Shown: positions 39,783-49,903 of the stretch, one piece after another
Layout of the letters: every line of letters begins with the position of its first letter
How positions within the stretch are numbered: position 1 is the stretch's first letter
Source: Nitzschia sp. DOCU1
Lineage: Eukaryota > Bacillariophyta > Bacillariophyceae > Bacillariales > Bacillariaceae
Reading direction: 5' to 3'
DNA length: 64,000 nucleotides
NCBI GenBank assembly: GCA_951394045.1
Contig: OX595986.1
Span: forward strand, 3,129,534-3,193,533
Made by a program: the position numbers and the translations under genes
The notes under the pieces: generated by a model
What the model was told of the DNA's origin: nothing
Databases searched by the model: none
The model's input: only the letters and a program-made list of their open reading frames with translations

Positions 39783-41432
39783 CTAGGACTTGTTGTCATC
39801 CCGTCCCAACATATCTCGCCAATTCGAGAAGAGCGGAGAGGCAAATGGCGTAGCAGGTGTAAAAGGTGTGCCAGGATTGCCAGAATGAATAATGGGTGTT
39901 TGGCCTGTTTCGCCATTGGTCATTGGGGTGGTACTGCTTGTGGATTGCAACCCGACGGAGTGGTCCGGAAAAATGTACTTGAAGGCCGTATACACGAGCC
40001 ACGCCCAAAAGACAGTCCACAGAATAGGAATGGATAAAAATATAAGCACCGGGACTGCGCATGGAAGTAAAAGTAGTCGTAGAAGTGCAACAATGGATGC
40101 TTCGACGGAGTGATATCGTGTTTCGAATACTCGATGCCGGGCGAACCCTCGACTGTCGGCAGGGAAGCTGTCGTGCCGCGCAAAATGATGAAGTAGTCGA
40201 TCTTTTTCGGCCCATTTCTTATCCAGCCACGTAGCATCTTGCAGTACCTCTTCCATACTATACCTCTTGATTCGTATGTGAACTTCTTCTGGGTATTTTC
40301 GTCGAAGCAGATTCCAGAGCGAGATGAGGGAGAGATCGACCCGTGGTGGCAGACTGCCATCGTAGCCTCGATACGCCATGGTGACATCGTATACAACTGG
40401 ACTTGACTCCCGTAAGCTATCGAGACTGGCATTAAAGCCTGTTGTTCGTGGGAGCAAAAGATGTTTCAACTGTGGTCTGCCTTCTCGTCGAGCAAAGGCA
40501 TTGCTCCTGGCCAGCACCGCCTTTCGATCCTCGCCATTGTACACTGACCAGCCTTCCGGGAACAAAAGTAAATGTACTGGAGCAGCAGAACCAGAGCGAT
40601 CCGTAAACGATCGCAAAAGCTGAAACATGTTTTCCCGATTTGATATGTAATCCTCGCCATTCATGAGAGGGAAATCTAGAAAGGTGTGAAGGAGTGCAGC
40701 CGCCATGGACAAATCAGGGGAGGTAGGATGTCTCGGGGGCGTGGCATTGCTGGTTCCATTGCGTGGTACTGCAGGCACTGATTCGACTATTCCTGCAGCA
40801 ATGTTGCCAGGTAAGGCTGGTCGTGTAATAGTTGGTGGGGAGTTGCGTCTTGTACTTTGTGGAGTGTGTGTGTTGCGTGGTGACGAGTTGCTGTTTTGAT
40901 CGAGATGCAGAATCTCGTTTCGTAGAAAGACTTTGACGCTGCCTCTGAGCCCCACACATCGACCCAGCATCAGCAACGCGTACCAGTCTCCATCCATGGT
41001 GTGATTCGAGACCAGCACCGACGTTCCCACTGGACTGGGAATATCCGAGTCACCCGTCAAGTATATCCGCGTGTTCGGCAGCAAAATTGCAATGGCATCC
41101 AAAAAAGCGGCACCGCCCAGCTGGGCAGACAGCCGCCGAGCCATCCCGACAGAAAATGGACGGACAATCAAGTAGAGTATTACGAGAACAGTCACCAAGC
41201 CCATACAACAGACCAAGGCTGCAATTCCATAGCAGACATCCAATATGATATCCAACACACTCTCAGACTCGGACTCGGCCGTCTCAAATCGCACCCGTGT
41301 CCTCTCGGTCGTTTCACCCGGGAGTTGCGGATGAGAACGGCTTCCATTGAGCTGACCGCGCCGTAGATTATCGAGTGAAGGATGTCGTGGATTTGGGATG
41401 CCGTTCGTGCCGTTATTGACTGCCAGATTCAT
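39783..41432 (-). CDS. LPAAT/LCLAT1-type acyltransferase (PlsC domain)
   Basis: Single exon of 549 aa; ATG at 41432 (MNLAVNNG) is used rather than TTG at 41462. A double-length hydrophobic segment lies at about 62-92. The PlsC motifs follow: SNHTMDGDW gives the catalytic H144-x4-D149, then LLFPEGWSVYNGED (EG motif), LLLPRTTGFNASLDSLRE and VYDVTMAYRGYDG, matching the LCLAT1/AGPAT branch. Two terminal hydrophobic segments end the domain. This branch acylates lysophosphatidic acid or lysocardiolipin-type lipids on the ER. A Ser/Pro/Thr/Asn-rich insert of about 75 residues separates the HX4D and EG blocks, where relatives have a short loop. The exact substrate is unknown. Convergent with ArsH (65 bp between stops). 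Confidence 0.87.
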   Translation of the reverse strand: MNLAVNNGTNGIPNPRHPSLDNLRRGQLNGSRSHPQLPGETTERTRVRFETAESESESVLDIILDVCYGIAALVCCMGLVTVLVILYLIVRPFSVGMARRLSAQLGGAAFLDAIAILLPNTRIYLTGDSDIPSPVGTSVLVSNHTMDGDWYALLMLGRCVGLRGSVKVFLRNEILHLDQNSNSSPRNTHTPQSTRRNSPPTITRPALPGNIAAGIVESVPAVPRNGTSNATPPRHPTSPDLSMAAALLHTFLDFPLMNGEDYISNRENMFQLLRSFTDRSGSAAPVHLLLFPEGWSVYNGEDRKAVLARSNAFARREGRPQLKHLLLPRTTGFNASLDSLRESSPVVYDVTMAYRGYDGSLPPRVDLSLISLWNLLRRKYPEEVHIRIKRYSMEEVLQDATWLDKKWAEKDRLLHHFARHDSFPADSRGFARHRVFETRYHSVEASIVALLRLLLLPCAVPVLIFLSIPILWTVFWAWLVYTAFKYIFPDHSVGLQSTSSTTPMTNGETGQTPIIHSGNPGTPFTPATPFASPLFSNWRDMLGRDDNKS

Positions 41433-42621
41433 TGTCGTCGAGGCCCCTTTCTCCTTTCTCAAACGTTTGCAATGATCTTCGGAAGCTATATTCGAGTATC
41501 AGAGGCCCAAAATAAGCAACGAAAGTTTCCGGTGGTAGGCGATAAGGAATGAGTTCGAAAGGCGAAACGCATCGGCAAAGAACGAGAAAGGCCACACAAC
41601 TGAGCTTCTTTGTTGCCGTGTATCTATCCATATTTCAATTGCCCCCGATGGTGGCCAACCAAGAACGTATTCTCATTCTTCGTCGCGTCGTCGACTCGAC
41701 TCTGGAGGCGCGCTGGAAAGATCGCGGTGGACGGTGATGCTGTGGGGGAGTGCAGACGGCAACCGTCTTGGCATACGTCTGCGACAGAAAGAAGGCGTCA
41801 TATGCGACAAATTTTGTTCTTGACGAATTTCCAAAATTCGTATTAAATAATTTTAACTCGACACAGTCGAGACAAAATGTTCTGGGAATGGATGGTTCTG
41901 GTGTCAGATCGACGAGATGACGCGCCGCTTCATGGGCGCTTGGACTTTCACCAAGCGCTACCACAATGTAGAAGGCTTTTTCCTCTCTTATCGCTTTTTC
42001 TCTCTACTTCAGAAGAATATCAAGGAGCCGTGCATAAGTTGAATACAGTCAATATCTTCTTCCGGTACCATGGAACCTGCGAATCGAAGTTCTATCATCA
42101 TCCTCTCCCCGCGATTGCTGTTGTTGAAATGCCGATAGTATGATACATCCCTGAAGTTTCCATCTCTCTACGTAGAGAGCAGTAGTAGAGGCGCATTACG
42201 CCGACCCGCAATCGTAGCAGTCGAACAAGTTCGAGAGCTATGGTAGGATACTCAGTCTAGATGCAATGATATTGTAGTGTCGTTAGGGGCGTAGACTCCA
42301 CCGTCTAGTATAGTTGAAGTCCGCACTATCCAGCTAGCAAGTATCGTAGAAATACCAAATCGTCGTCAAATTTTCTACTCATATGTATACTGCGCGGGGA
42401 TATGCATACTTTGACCAGAGAACAACGGTGGATGGGGCTAGAAGACGCAAAGCCACGGCAGTAAGAATGGCACTAGAAGAATTTAGTTTCACTGCTAGGA
42501 AACTATAGCTAGAATGGAAATTTTGCTTTCGGGTAACGACCGACGTTGGGTTTGGGGAGGATCTGTCGAATCGTTAGCCTGTAGTAGATGTAGCGCTGCC
42601 ATCATCTCGGGGAGACCACCA
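41433..42621. other. intergenic, no gene seen
   Basis: About 1.2 kb between two minus-strand genes: the acyltransferase promoter and the 3' region of RPE. A 62-codon plus frame at 41549-41737 lies antisense to the promoter and has no support. No repeat or RNA gene is recognised. Confidence 0.45.
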
Positions 42622-43506
42622 TTACGTAGATTTCAAGTCTTTGTCCGATACAATCGGGCTGAGTTCTTCGTCCTTGTTCCCACACCCAAATTTCTCCACA
42701 CTTCGCTGCATCTCGCTAATGCTCATAGCCATATCTTCCGCCTTGTAGACGCCTGAACCTGATACAATCAAGTTGGCACCCGCCTGGGCAGCCATATCAA
42801 CAGTTTTCGGCTTGACACCACCATCAACTTCAATATCAAGATTTGGGTAGGCAGCTCGAAGCGTTTTCACCTTATCCATCATTCCTTCTATGAATGATTG
42901 GCCTCCTTTGCCAGGATAGACTGTCATAACCAACGCCAAGTCAATTTGGTCGGCATACTTTAGTAAGGCATCGACTGGTGTGTCAGGACTGACTGTCAAA
43001 CCAACTTTCATGTTGTTTGCTTTGATAAGATCAATGACTTCCTGAGTCTTGCCGCGTGGTTCCGTCGCTTCGTAATGGAATGTGTAACACAGCAGGCCGG
43101 GTTTGCTTCCTTGCGCCTTGGCAACCTTCTCGATCCATTTTTCGGGCTCCGATGTCATCATGTGGCAGTCAAAGAAAACATCAGGAATATGTTTTCGCAA
43201 ACATTCAATGACGTAGGGACCAAAGGAAATGTTGGGTACAAAATGACCATCCATGACATCCAAATGCAAGTATTTGGCTCCGGCTGCCAGAGCGCGCTTC
43301 CCTTCGTCGGCCAGGCAGGCCATATCACAATCGAGGACTGATGGTCCGATCTTGGCAGGGCAACAATGATACGTCATGGTTTCAGAAGCTTTTTCAACTA
43401 CTATTGGGGTCGACCCTTGTTGTTGGAATGCAGAGATGGTGTCATTCAGGAAAAATGAAGATCCTTCTGTGGCCGGGAACCACGCGAAACCAGCGAAGTT
43501 CGCCAT
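42622..43506 (-). CDS. RPE: ribulose-phosphate 3-epimerase
   Basis: TIM-barrel enzyme that interconverts ribulose 5-phosphate and xylulose 5-phosphate in the pentose-phosphate and Calvin pathways. The core begins KIGPSVLDCDM and has LHLDVMDGHFVPNISFG (metal-binding Asp and His), FDCHMMTSEPEKWI, VMTVYPGKGGQSFI and IEVDGGVKP, all family signatures. The ATG at 43506 (MANFAGFAWFP) gives 294 aa; the internal ATG at 43377 (MTYHCCPAKIG) gives 251 aa, closer to cytosolic RPE length. The frame is open to 43635, where it begins with TTG. The 43-residue lead is not a clear signal peptide, so I think this is the cytosolic isoform, with moderate confidence. The C-terminal 20 residues are acidic. Confidence 0.9.
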   Translation of the reverse strand: MANFAGFAWFPATEGSSFFLNDTISAFQQQGSTPIVVEKASETMTYHCCPAKIGPSVLDCDMACLADEGKRALAAGAKYLHLDVMDGHFVPNISFGPYVIECLRKHIPDVFFDCHMMTSEPEKWIEKVAKAQGSKPGLLCYTFHYEATEPRGKTQEVIDLIKANNMKVGLTVSPDTPVDALLKYADQIDLALVMTVYPGKGGQSFIEGMMDKVKTLRAAYPNLDIEVDGGVKPKTVDMAAQAGANLIVSGSGVYKAEDMAMSISEMQRSVEKFGCGNKDEELSPIVSDKDLKST

Positions 43507-43838
43507 TCTTGGTGGGCTGGATGACAGACGTGTCCAATGAATCGATCGGTGCCTTCGAACGAATAGATAGAAATTTACCGAGCGCTTGAGACTATGGGAT
43601 GATGACGGTTGCTGAATTGGAAGGTCAGCATCCAATGAATTACTGTATGAACTACCTACCGACAGTCAGCCTACTACGTCGACACCATTTCTATTTCGTA
43701 ACTTGAATGGCTACGGTTGTCCGATGGAAGTTGACTCACAGGAGAAACGACGACTGATCATTTTACAGCGCTGAATTCCGTGTCTACTTGATTCGATGTG
43801 ATGAAAGCCGAAACGCCATAAATTCATTTCTCATCTCC
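43507..43838. other. intergenic between RPE and lipoyl/Kgd4-like gene
   Basis: 332 bp between two minus-strand genes, with the RPE promoter and the 3' UTR of the next gene. Nothing specific is seen. Confidence 0.5.
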
Positions 43839-44679
43839 TCAATGACCGAACACTGCCCCTGAAGAATGTTGCTTCACTTGAGGAACAAGATTTGCACCTC
43901 CAGTCATCAACGCTTCCATTTCGGCTTCCGTGAAGGCTGGTCGTCCGTAATTCTTGGGAACGGGGGGCAATTCGGGAACACCAGCAAGTTTACGCATCCA
44001 ACCTTCTTTTCCTAGGAACTGAATAGCCGGGGTTCGATGTTGTGTCGCCGGCTTTGAAGGGGCTGGTGCAGGGGATGCCGCCGCCTTTTTGGGTGCCGGA
44101 GCCGGTGCTGGGGCGGATTCCTTGGCAGCACTGGGGGCAGGGGCTGGTGCTGCGCTACTAGCTTCGACTGTCGCTTCTGCTTCGGTATCCAATTCATAAA
44201 GATCTGCTCCCACTTCCACCGTGTCGTCACTGGGTATATATTCGGTGAGCATAAGAACAAAAAATAATAATGTCAGAAAAGATTCCCACTTACACAGCTC
44301 CAAACTGTTGCGTAATAACTCCATCCGTATTGGCCTTGATATCGACCGTCACCTTGTCCGTCTCTACAAGTGCTACAACGTCGCCGTCCTTGACCTTTTG
44401 ACCAACCTGAACTGTCCATTCGACAATTGTACCCTGTCACACAAAAGAATGCAGAGAATTGCAGTCAGTAAGTGCTCACCACCACCAATATTTAGTCACT
44501 CGCTCCTTCAACCATACCTCAGTAATGGAGTCTCCCATCGTGGGAACCTTGACAGTTTTCTTCTCCAACAACGGCGATGTTGCCGATACAAAAGTTCTGG
44601 AAGACCAAACTCCGAGCACAGGTGCTTCCTGACGTACAGCTGCCCGAAGGATTCGTGGTAAAACGCGTGTTGTCGTCAT
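43839..44679 (-). CDS. lipoyl-domain protein fused to Kgd4/MRPS36-like C-terminus (3 exons)
   Basis: Exons on the minus strand are 44679-44518, 44433-44294 and 44229-43839, giving 230 aa; introns are 84 and 64 bp, GT-AG, phases closed. The first 38 residues are Arg/Ala/Ser-rich without acids until a KK pair: a mitochondrial presequence. Residues 42-118 are a lipoyl domain of the 2-oxoglutarate dehydrogenase E2 type: KVPTMGDSITEGTIVEW and VETDKVTVDIKA, whose K is the lipoylated lysine. An Ala/Pro/Lys linker follows. The last 65 residues hold HRTPAIQFLGKEGW and YGRPAFTEAEMEALMTGGA, resembling the two conserved parts of Kgd4/MRPS36, which tethers the E3 dihydrolipoamide dehydrogenase to the complex. 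No peripheral subunit-binding or E2 catalytic domain is present. It may deliver E3 and a mobile lipoyl arm together. Confidence 0.75.
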
Positions 44680-45231
44680 TGATGATATCTTTCTGAAAAG
44701 TCGTCTCTGTCGGCGGGATACAGCAACTGGAGACTAAGTTGACGGTGCTGCTTTTGGATAATAGTTCAATGATCAACAGTTGTTGTTTGGTTTGTTTGGC
44801 ATTTGCGATGGCATCGAACTGCCGGAATGCCGCATGATGGAGAAGATCTCTCTCGCGATCGTCGTTCCCATCAAATTTAGCGAGCGAGCGTGCCTTTGGT
44901 CTTCACTCTGCGATACATTCCACGTCTCTGAACTCTCTTAAAATAACCGTTTTACAAAAACAGTGCACATACGTACTATGAACGTCTTGCCGTCAGCTCA
45001 AATAATTATAGACATAAGCTCTTGGAACCCTGCACCTCCCAATTTTAGGTCGAGTGAGTCGTCTAGCGCGAGCAAGAACGAAAAAAAAGAGGAAGGCCCG
45101 CGAACCAAACGACGATGACGACGATCGTCCTTCCAACACGACAGATCGAAGGACCACTGGTGTCTCAGTAGCTACTCTACCAGCCGACTCCACGAGGACT
45201 GGCACGGGCAACTCGTTTGCCATTATCGAGT
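44680..45231. other. divergent promoter region
   Basis: 552 bp between opposite starts of the lipoyl/Kgd4-like gene and the MFS gene. No specific element is assigned. Confidence 0.5.
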
Positions 45232-46746
45232 ATGCCACCAAATGATTCCTATTCCCCAACGATGATGCGGCAAGGGTACGAGTCTCTGGAACGCCAGACA
45301 GAAGATGATGCATTGTCCATTCCAGAATTTTCCGTACCCCAGGGTTTTATTCGGCGGTTCTGTGCAACCCGCGGACCCCCTCAGATTGTGGCAGTGGCCT
45401 TCCTGACGACCTTTGGGTATGGTGCCATTATAGCTGTGTTACCAAAAGTGAGCACGCAACGATTCGCTGTTCTGAATCATGGCTACGACGGAGCCGATTG
45501 CGATTCTTTCGACAATTACGACGACAAGCCGCAAGAATGTCTACTGGGATCCTCGGATGCCCAAGACGCACATGCCTTTAGCGAGTTGGTGGCAAATCTG
45601 TTGACTGTTCTGACGGGGCCTCTCTTTGGTTCCATCAGCGATACTCACGGACGGCGAGGATTGTTTGCACTCGGGACATTCATGACGATGCTAGGAAGTT
45701 TTGCCTTTTTGTACGTTTGTCTACAACCCATGTCGAATCCATGGATTTTCTACTATGTGAGATCCTTGTACGGTTTTGTGAACTGGACCTCTCTAGCTCT
45801 AGCGTCGCTGGCCGATGTCATGCCGCCCCATCTTCGAGCACCGGGTGTGGGACTGTTCATGGCGGCCTACTGGTCCGGTGTGTGCATCGGCCCTACGTTT
45901 GCCGTCTTTCTGGGAAATACGAAGGCAGCTATTTTTTCTTGCTTTGTGGCAGTATCATCTATATGTATGGCAGTGTTCTTTGTACCAGAGACACTTCCTC
46001 CTTTGGTGGCAGAAGAAGCAATGCGAAAACGGGACGCAGATCGTGCCAACAGGTCCACAATGCAGGAAATCGTATGGAATCTCTGCCGCCCGTTTCGAGA
46101 GTTATCCATTTTGAATCGAGACAGCTTCTTTCGGTTATTGTCGATGCTAGCCTTCTTCAATGGTATGGTTACATCGGGAGATAAGGTGCTCATCTTGTAC
46201 TACGTTGATACCAAGCTGTCGTTCACAATGCAAGATACAGCAATTATGCTCCTCATTTTTGGCTTTGGCAGTGTCATTGCGCAAGGCCTAATCCTCAAGC
46301 CACTCAATGATTTTATTGGGGAACGACTCATCTTGGTGTGTTGCTTTGTGGCAGCTGTTTTCTCTAACACCACTTATGGTCTCGCCAACTCCAAAGGGGC
46401 ACTATATGGGGGGATTATGCTTGGCTCGGTCACTGGAATGGCCTTTCCCACCTTTTCAGCAATCAAAGCCAATAATGTGGATGAGTCGGAACAAGGGAGA
46501 ATACAAGGCGCCTTGTACTCGATTCTTGCCCTGGCGTCAGGTATGGGCCCACTTATGATGAGATACGTAGACCACGTGGCGTCCGATTCATTTCTTGGAC
46601 CGGGCGCCATGTTCCTCTTCGCAGCTTTTCTTCAGTTTATTGCAGCGTCCTTTGCATGTCATTTGCCCAAGGACAAATCCAACTCGAGAAATATGAGGCA
46701 ACCAAAGGACCAAGTCGAAAGAGGGGAAGAGATGGTGATTTTATAG
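45232..46746 (+). CDS. major facilitator superfamily transporter
   Basis: Single exon of 504 aa from ATG at 45232 (MPPNDSYSPT); the frame opens earlier only by TTG. About twelve hydrophobic segments are visible. The MFS motif A is at about 134-145 (GSISDTHGRRGLF), between helices 2 and 3. A Cys-containing loop between helices 1 and 2 (DCDSFDNYDDKPQECLLGSS) is long and acidic and resembles the SLC46 (folate and heme carrier) / TetA branch. The central loop (AEEAMRKRDADRANRS) is cytosolic. The C-terminus is charged. It is an endomembrane or plasma-membrane symporter or drug antiporter; the substrate cannot be told. It is convergent with the plastid helical protein. Confidence 0.82.
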   Translation: MPPNDSYSPTMMRQGYESLERQTEDDALSIPEFSVPQGFIRRFCATRGPPQIVAVAFLTTFGYGAIIAVLPKVSTQRFAVLNHGYDGADCDSFDNYDDKPQECLLGSSDAQDAHAFSELVANLLTVLTGPLFGSISDTHGRRGLFALGTFMTMLGSFAFLYVCLQPMSNPWIFYYVRSLYGFVNWTSLALASLADVMPPHLRAPGVGLFMAAYWSGVCIGPTFAVFLGNTKAAIFSCFVAVSSICMAVFFVPETLPPLVAEEAMRKRDADRANRSTMQEIVWNLCRPFRELSILNRDSFFRLLSMLAFFNGMVTSGDKVLILYYVDTKLSFTMQDTAIMLLIFGFGSVIAQGLILKPLNDFIGERLILVCCFVAAVFSNTTYGLANSKGALYGGIMLGSVTGMAFPTFSAIKANNVDESEQGRIQGALYSILALASGMGPLMMRYVDHVASDSFLGPGAMFLFAAFLQFIAASFACHLPKDKSNSRNMRQPKDQVERGEEMVIL

Positions 46747-46898
46747 ACTAAGTGGTCGACGGCAACCAAATACCTAGTAGTAATTTTAGCTATTGATTAC
46801 TATGCAGATCTATTGTGTCATTCCAACTGTAGAAACATCTGCGAAAGATACACAAAATACACGCCCGACTCCAATTATAACAGACCACGCCGATCGCC

Positions 46899-48169
46899 TC
46901 ACGGCTTTGGATTGACAAAGCTCGCCATGTCGTCTCGCCCGACCGACTTGTAAATCTCTGCTAGTTTCGGCCGCACCTCGCCCCATTTGCCACCGGTGAG
47001 CGCCACACGATCTAGGATGTAATTTGCTTCATCGAGGGCAGCCTGCTCGGGTGTTTTCGATGCCGCTGCCCGAGGATCTTCATCCTTCTCGTGTTCACGA
47101 ATCTTCTCGTACATGACCTGCAACTTTGCCATCACCTCTTCATCGGAATCCGACTCTTCGGCGATCTTGCCGTAAATGGCGACTTCTCGAAAGTCATCAA
47201 TACTCAAACCTATGGAGGGCAAAGGCAAACGAAGGCACATTCGGGCAGCATCACGGGCTTCTTCTCCCCGGTTGGAAAAAGACGACAACAACCTTGCGTA
47301 GAAAAGAAACGTGGAGGCGAATCCTGATATTTTGTTGTTTGCCGCCTCGGCCGAAATCAATGCAGACGACTCATCTCCTTTCGCCGCGTGGCCCAGCGCC
47401 AGGGTTTCGTAAATGTCGGCGAAAGGGCCAACTTTCAGAAGCACATACTTGTCTACTCCATACCTTTAGGTGAAAAGAAGAGGTTAGAGTGTAAACTGAA
47501 CAAATTGGCGTCACTGACGGGCAAAAAGAGGATCAAGCTTTTACCGTCACCAAGGACTTACCCAAGCTTCTCGACGGAACCACGCTGATAGGGTTCCGTC
47601 CCCTTGGTCAGACCGTTATTGTAAATGTCAATCAGCTCCTTGCCCTCTCCCGAAAAATCGCACTCGCAAACAATACGACGCATGAGATGCTCGCTGTTCA
47701 ACGCCAAAAGCCTCATTCCAGGACCTCCAACCTTTGCCTCCACGATAGGCCACGGGGCATTGGACGAATTTTCATACCACTGGCTCGCATCGTCAGCAAA
47801 TGCCCTTCGCAATGCGCAAATAACGTTCCCGGTCTTCTTAGACTTCGCCAAAGGGTACAGATGAGGATGCAGATTGATGAATTCGTCCACACCCATTAGA
47901 GTGGAGACGAGTTCAGGTGTTTCAGGGCTTTGTTCCGATCCTAGCACTACCGGTTCCAAATCTCCCTTTTCTGCGCAGCCCTTGCTTCCGGGCGCACCAT
48001 GCTTGGACAACAACGATTGCAGTGTATCTACTCTTGAGACTCCCGCGTGGACCTCGGCCGAGAAGACCGAGAATAAACGCATAGCGGTTTGTCTCGTATT
48101 CCGTTGTGCCACGAATGCCCACGAGGTTCGACACATAGAGAACGAAGCAAGCAACGTGCTCATCTTCAT
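46899..48169 (-). CDS. plastid-targeted helical protein, conserved, unknown (2 exons)
   Basis: Exons on the minus strand are 48169-47562 and 47463-46899, giving 390 aa; the intron is gtaagtcc...cacctaaag. A near-adjacent ATG at 48163 is the alternative start. The N-terminus MKMSTLLASFSMCRTSWAFVAQ is a short signal peptide ending in an AF-containing motif, as needed for diatom plastid import, followed by a Ser/Arg-rich lead. The mature protein is alpha-helical; exon 2 has TPR-like pairs (YETLALGHAAKGDESSALIS and ARMCLRLPLPSIGLSIDD) and ends in a conserved-looking GKWGEVRPKLAEIYKSVGRDDM. I recall similar proteins in green plants and algae without a proven function, so the assignment stays general. 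Divergent from the BMT5-like gene. Confidence 0.7.
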
Positions 48170-48546
48170 TTTGAATGTTTATCACTCACACCACTGCAAC
48201 GGATAACCTTCGATCGAGTTTGGAGTTTCAACAAGTGTTTTTGTAGTAGGCCGGGTCATGGTCGTCGCCTGGTCGAGAACCTCAACCAAAAATAGATGAG
48301 GGGCAAAAACCGTGAGAGAAGTTTGCAGTGGGAGTTCGTACGTGGATAGGTTATGGGCCATTTGGAACTTCCCTCCAAAAAGTGGCGCGAAAACATCGGC
48401 CGACGTGCGCGCAAAAGTCTACATACGCACCATCGCTCATTTTGCACTCATTCATTTTTCCATCATCGTCGACTCCGTCTCGTTCGGCAGCACCATATCG
48501 ATTCGTTCCGTCAACGGTTTCGATAAATGTTGACTTCAGATGGAAG
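48170..48546. other. divergent promoter region
   Basis: 377 bp between opposite starts. The plus frame is open from 48328 but has no ATG before 48547, so part of it may be 5' UTR. Confidence 0.45.
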
Positions 48547-49770
48547 ATGGTTAGGGTATTCAAAACTTTGGCAAGCTTATGTTCTTACGGTAGTGGTCAG
48601 TTCCTGAATCGCGCAGGACAATTTTCTAGTCAGTCGACCCTTCGGAGGCAAACATTTGACGGTGTCATCACGAGGGTTGTCCCATGGAATTCCGTGCGGC
48701 TTTCTACTTCCTCTTCGGCGTATCTAATGTCGGAGGCTGGAAGAGGGGCCTCGTCGCTCGTCAAGGAAGTTGATGATATCGTTAATTGGCTTGTGGTTGG
48801 GGATGGGGATCTTTCCTACGGTTCGATGATTGCCGGCGAGGTGGCGTCAAGCGCCAATACCCGCATAATTGCAACAGTCTTGGAAGATGAGGAAAGACAC
48901 AATAAAATATACGAACACTCGAAAGAAAATGCAAATTCTATTGAAGGTCATTCTCATCAAGTCAAATTTGGGGTTGATGCCACGAATCTTCCCCAGTATT
49001 TCCCTGAAACCACCTTCGACATAATTGAGTTCAATTTTCCACATTGGAGAGGGAAAACTAACGCCAAGCGAAATCGAGAGCTGGTAGACAGTTTTCTGAA
49101 AAGCGCCAGCTCTGTTCTGAAACCAACGGGGGAAATCAGAATCGCATTGTGTCTTGGCCAAGGGGGGATGCCTGCTGCCTCGCTTGACGAATGGAGGCAA
49201 AGCTGGATGCCCGCAATGTATGCCGCCGAGCATGGGTTGATGTTGACGCGTTTGGAGCAATACGAACCACAGTACGGACTAAGCTCACATCGAGGAGTTG
49301 ATCGTCCTTTCTTTATCGGCGATAATCCTCAAAAGTATTACTTTCAGTTCCCGAATGGCGAATCGGTTCAAGAGGATCTCCAAATAAGCTGCAGACATGA
49401 ACTCCGAGTAATGCTGCATCCCGAAAAGCTGGAAGAAAGCGCTGTGGCCTATGAGGATATTGTCAATGGCGATGCGGTTCTAGAGCTGGGACAAGAGTTT
49501 ATCCCCAATGGTATTCGCCTTGAGATTCCTGCGCGCAATCTTCTAATGCCATACAAACAGACAGGTGAACACGTTCCCCTGGCAGTTTTTCTACTTAACT
49601 ACAGTGGAGAGAGTCAACCGCTGACTCGGCCTGCAGCTGACCAAATCCGAGACAAGATCGAGAAAGAAATCCCCAATCGCTGGGGACTTGAAATTGCCAA
49701 GGGCGGTCGCCTTGTCAGCCGACCGTATCCGTATCATCTCCTTCCGAAAGTAATCAAGGCGTACAACTAG
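48547..49770 (+). CDS. BMT5-like methyltransferase (25S rRNA uridine-N3 methyltransferase family)
   Basis: Single exon of 407 aa from the ATG at 48547 (MVRVFKTLASL); the upstream frame starts at a GTG. The first 60 residues are Arg/Ser/Thr-rich without acids (RVVPWNSVRLSTSSSAY), consistent with a mitochondrial or plastid presequence. The domain begins NWLVVGDGDLSYGSMIAGEV (SAM-binding GDGDxS), continues FGVDATNLPQYF and FDIIEFNFPHWRGK (FNFPH motif) and ends GEIRIALCLGQGG. These are the signature blocks of the BMT5-like domain (formerly DUF2431). Yeast Bmt5 makes m3U2634 in 25S rRNA. A C-terminal region of about 120 residues (LEIPARNLLMPYKQTGEHVP) is not in Bmt5. The organelle and RNA target are unknown. 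Confidence 0.82.
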   Translation: MVRVFKTLASLCSYGSGQFLNRAGQFSSQSTLRRQTFDGVITRVVPWNSVRLSTSSSAYLMSEAGRGASSLVKEVDDIVNWLVVGDGDLSYGSMIAGEVASSANTRIIATVLEDEERHNKIYEHSKENANSIEGHSHQVKFGVDATNLPQYFPETTFDIIEFNFPHWRGKTNAKRNRELVDSFLKSASSVLKPTGEIRIALCLGQGGMPAASLDEWRQSWMPAMYAAEHGLMLTRLEQYEPQYGLSSHRGVDRPFFIGDNPQKYYFQFPNGESVQEDLQISCRHELRVMLHPEKLEESAVAYEDIVNGDAVLELGQEFIPNGIRLEIPARNLLMPYKQTGEHVPLAVFLLNYSGESQPLTRPAADQIRDKIEKEIPNRWGLEIAKGGRLVSRPYPYHLLPKVIKAYN

Positions 49771-49903
49771 GATTGCTCAAGTTTTGTTGCATGTCGTATG
49801 TTGTAGCTAGCTGGGTTACGTTTTGCAGTACAATATTGTTGCCCGGCGACCCACCAAGTCACCAAACAACTCGCCGTTGGAAGTGGAACACATCGTCGAA
49901 AAT

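Noticed and set aside
41549..41737. 62-codon plus frame with a hydrophobic middle
   Set aside because: Too short and unsupported, antisense within the acyltransferase promoter; no homologue recognised.
48328..48546. 73-residue extension of the BMT5-like protein
   Set aside because: Begins at GTG and contains no ATG; treated as 5' UTR.
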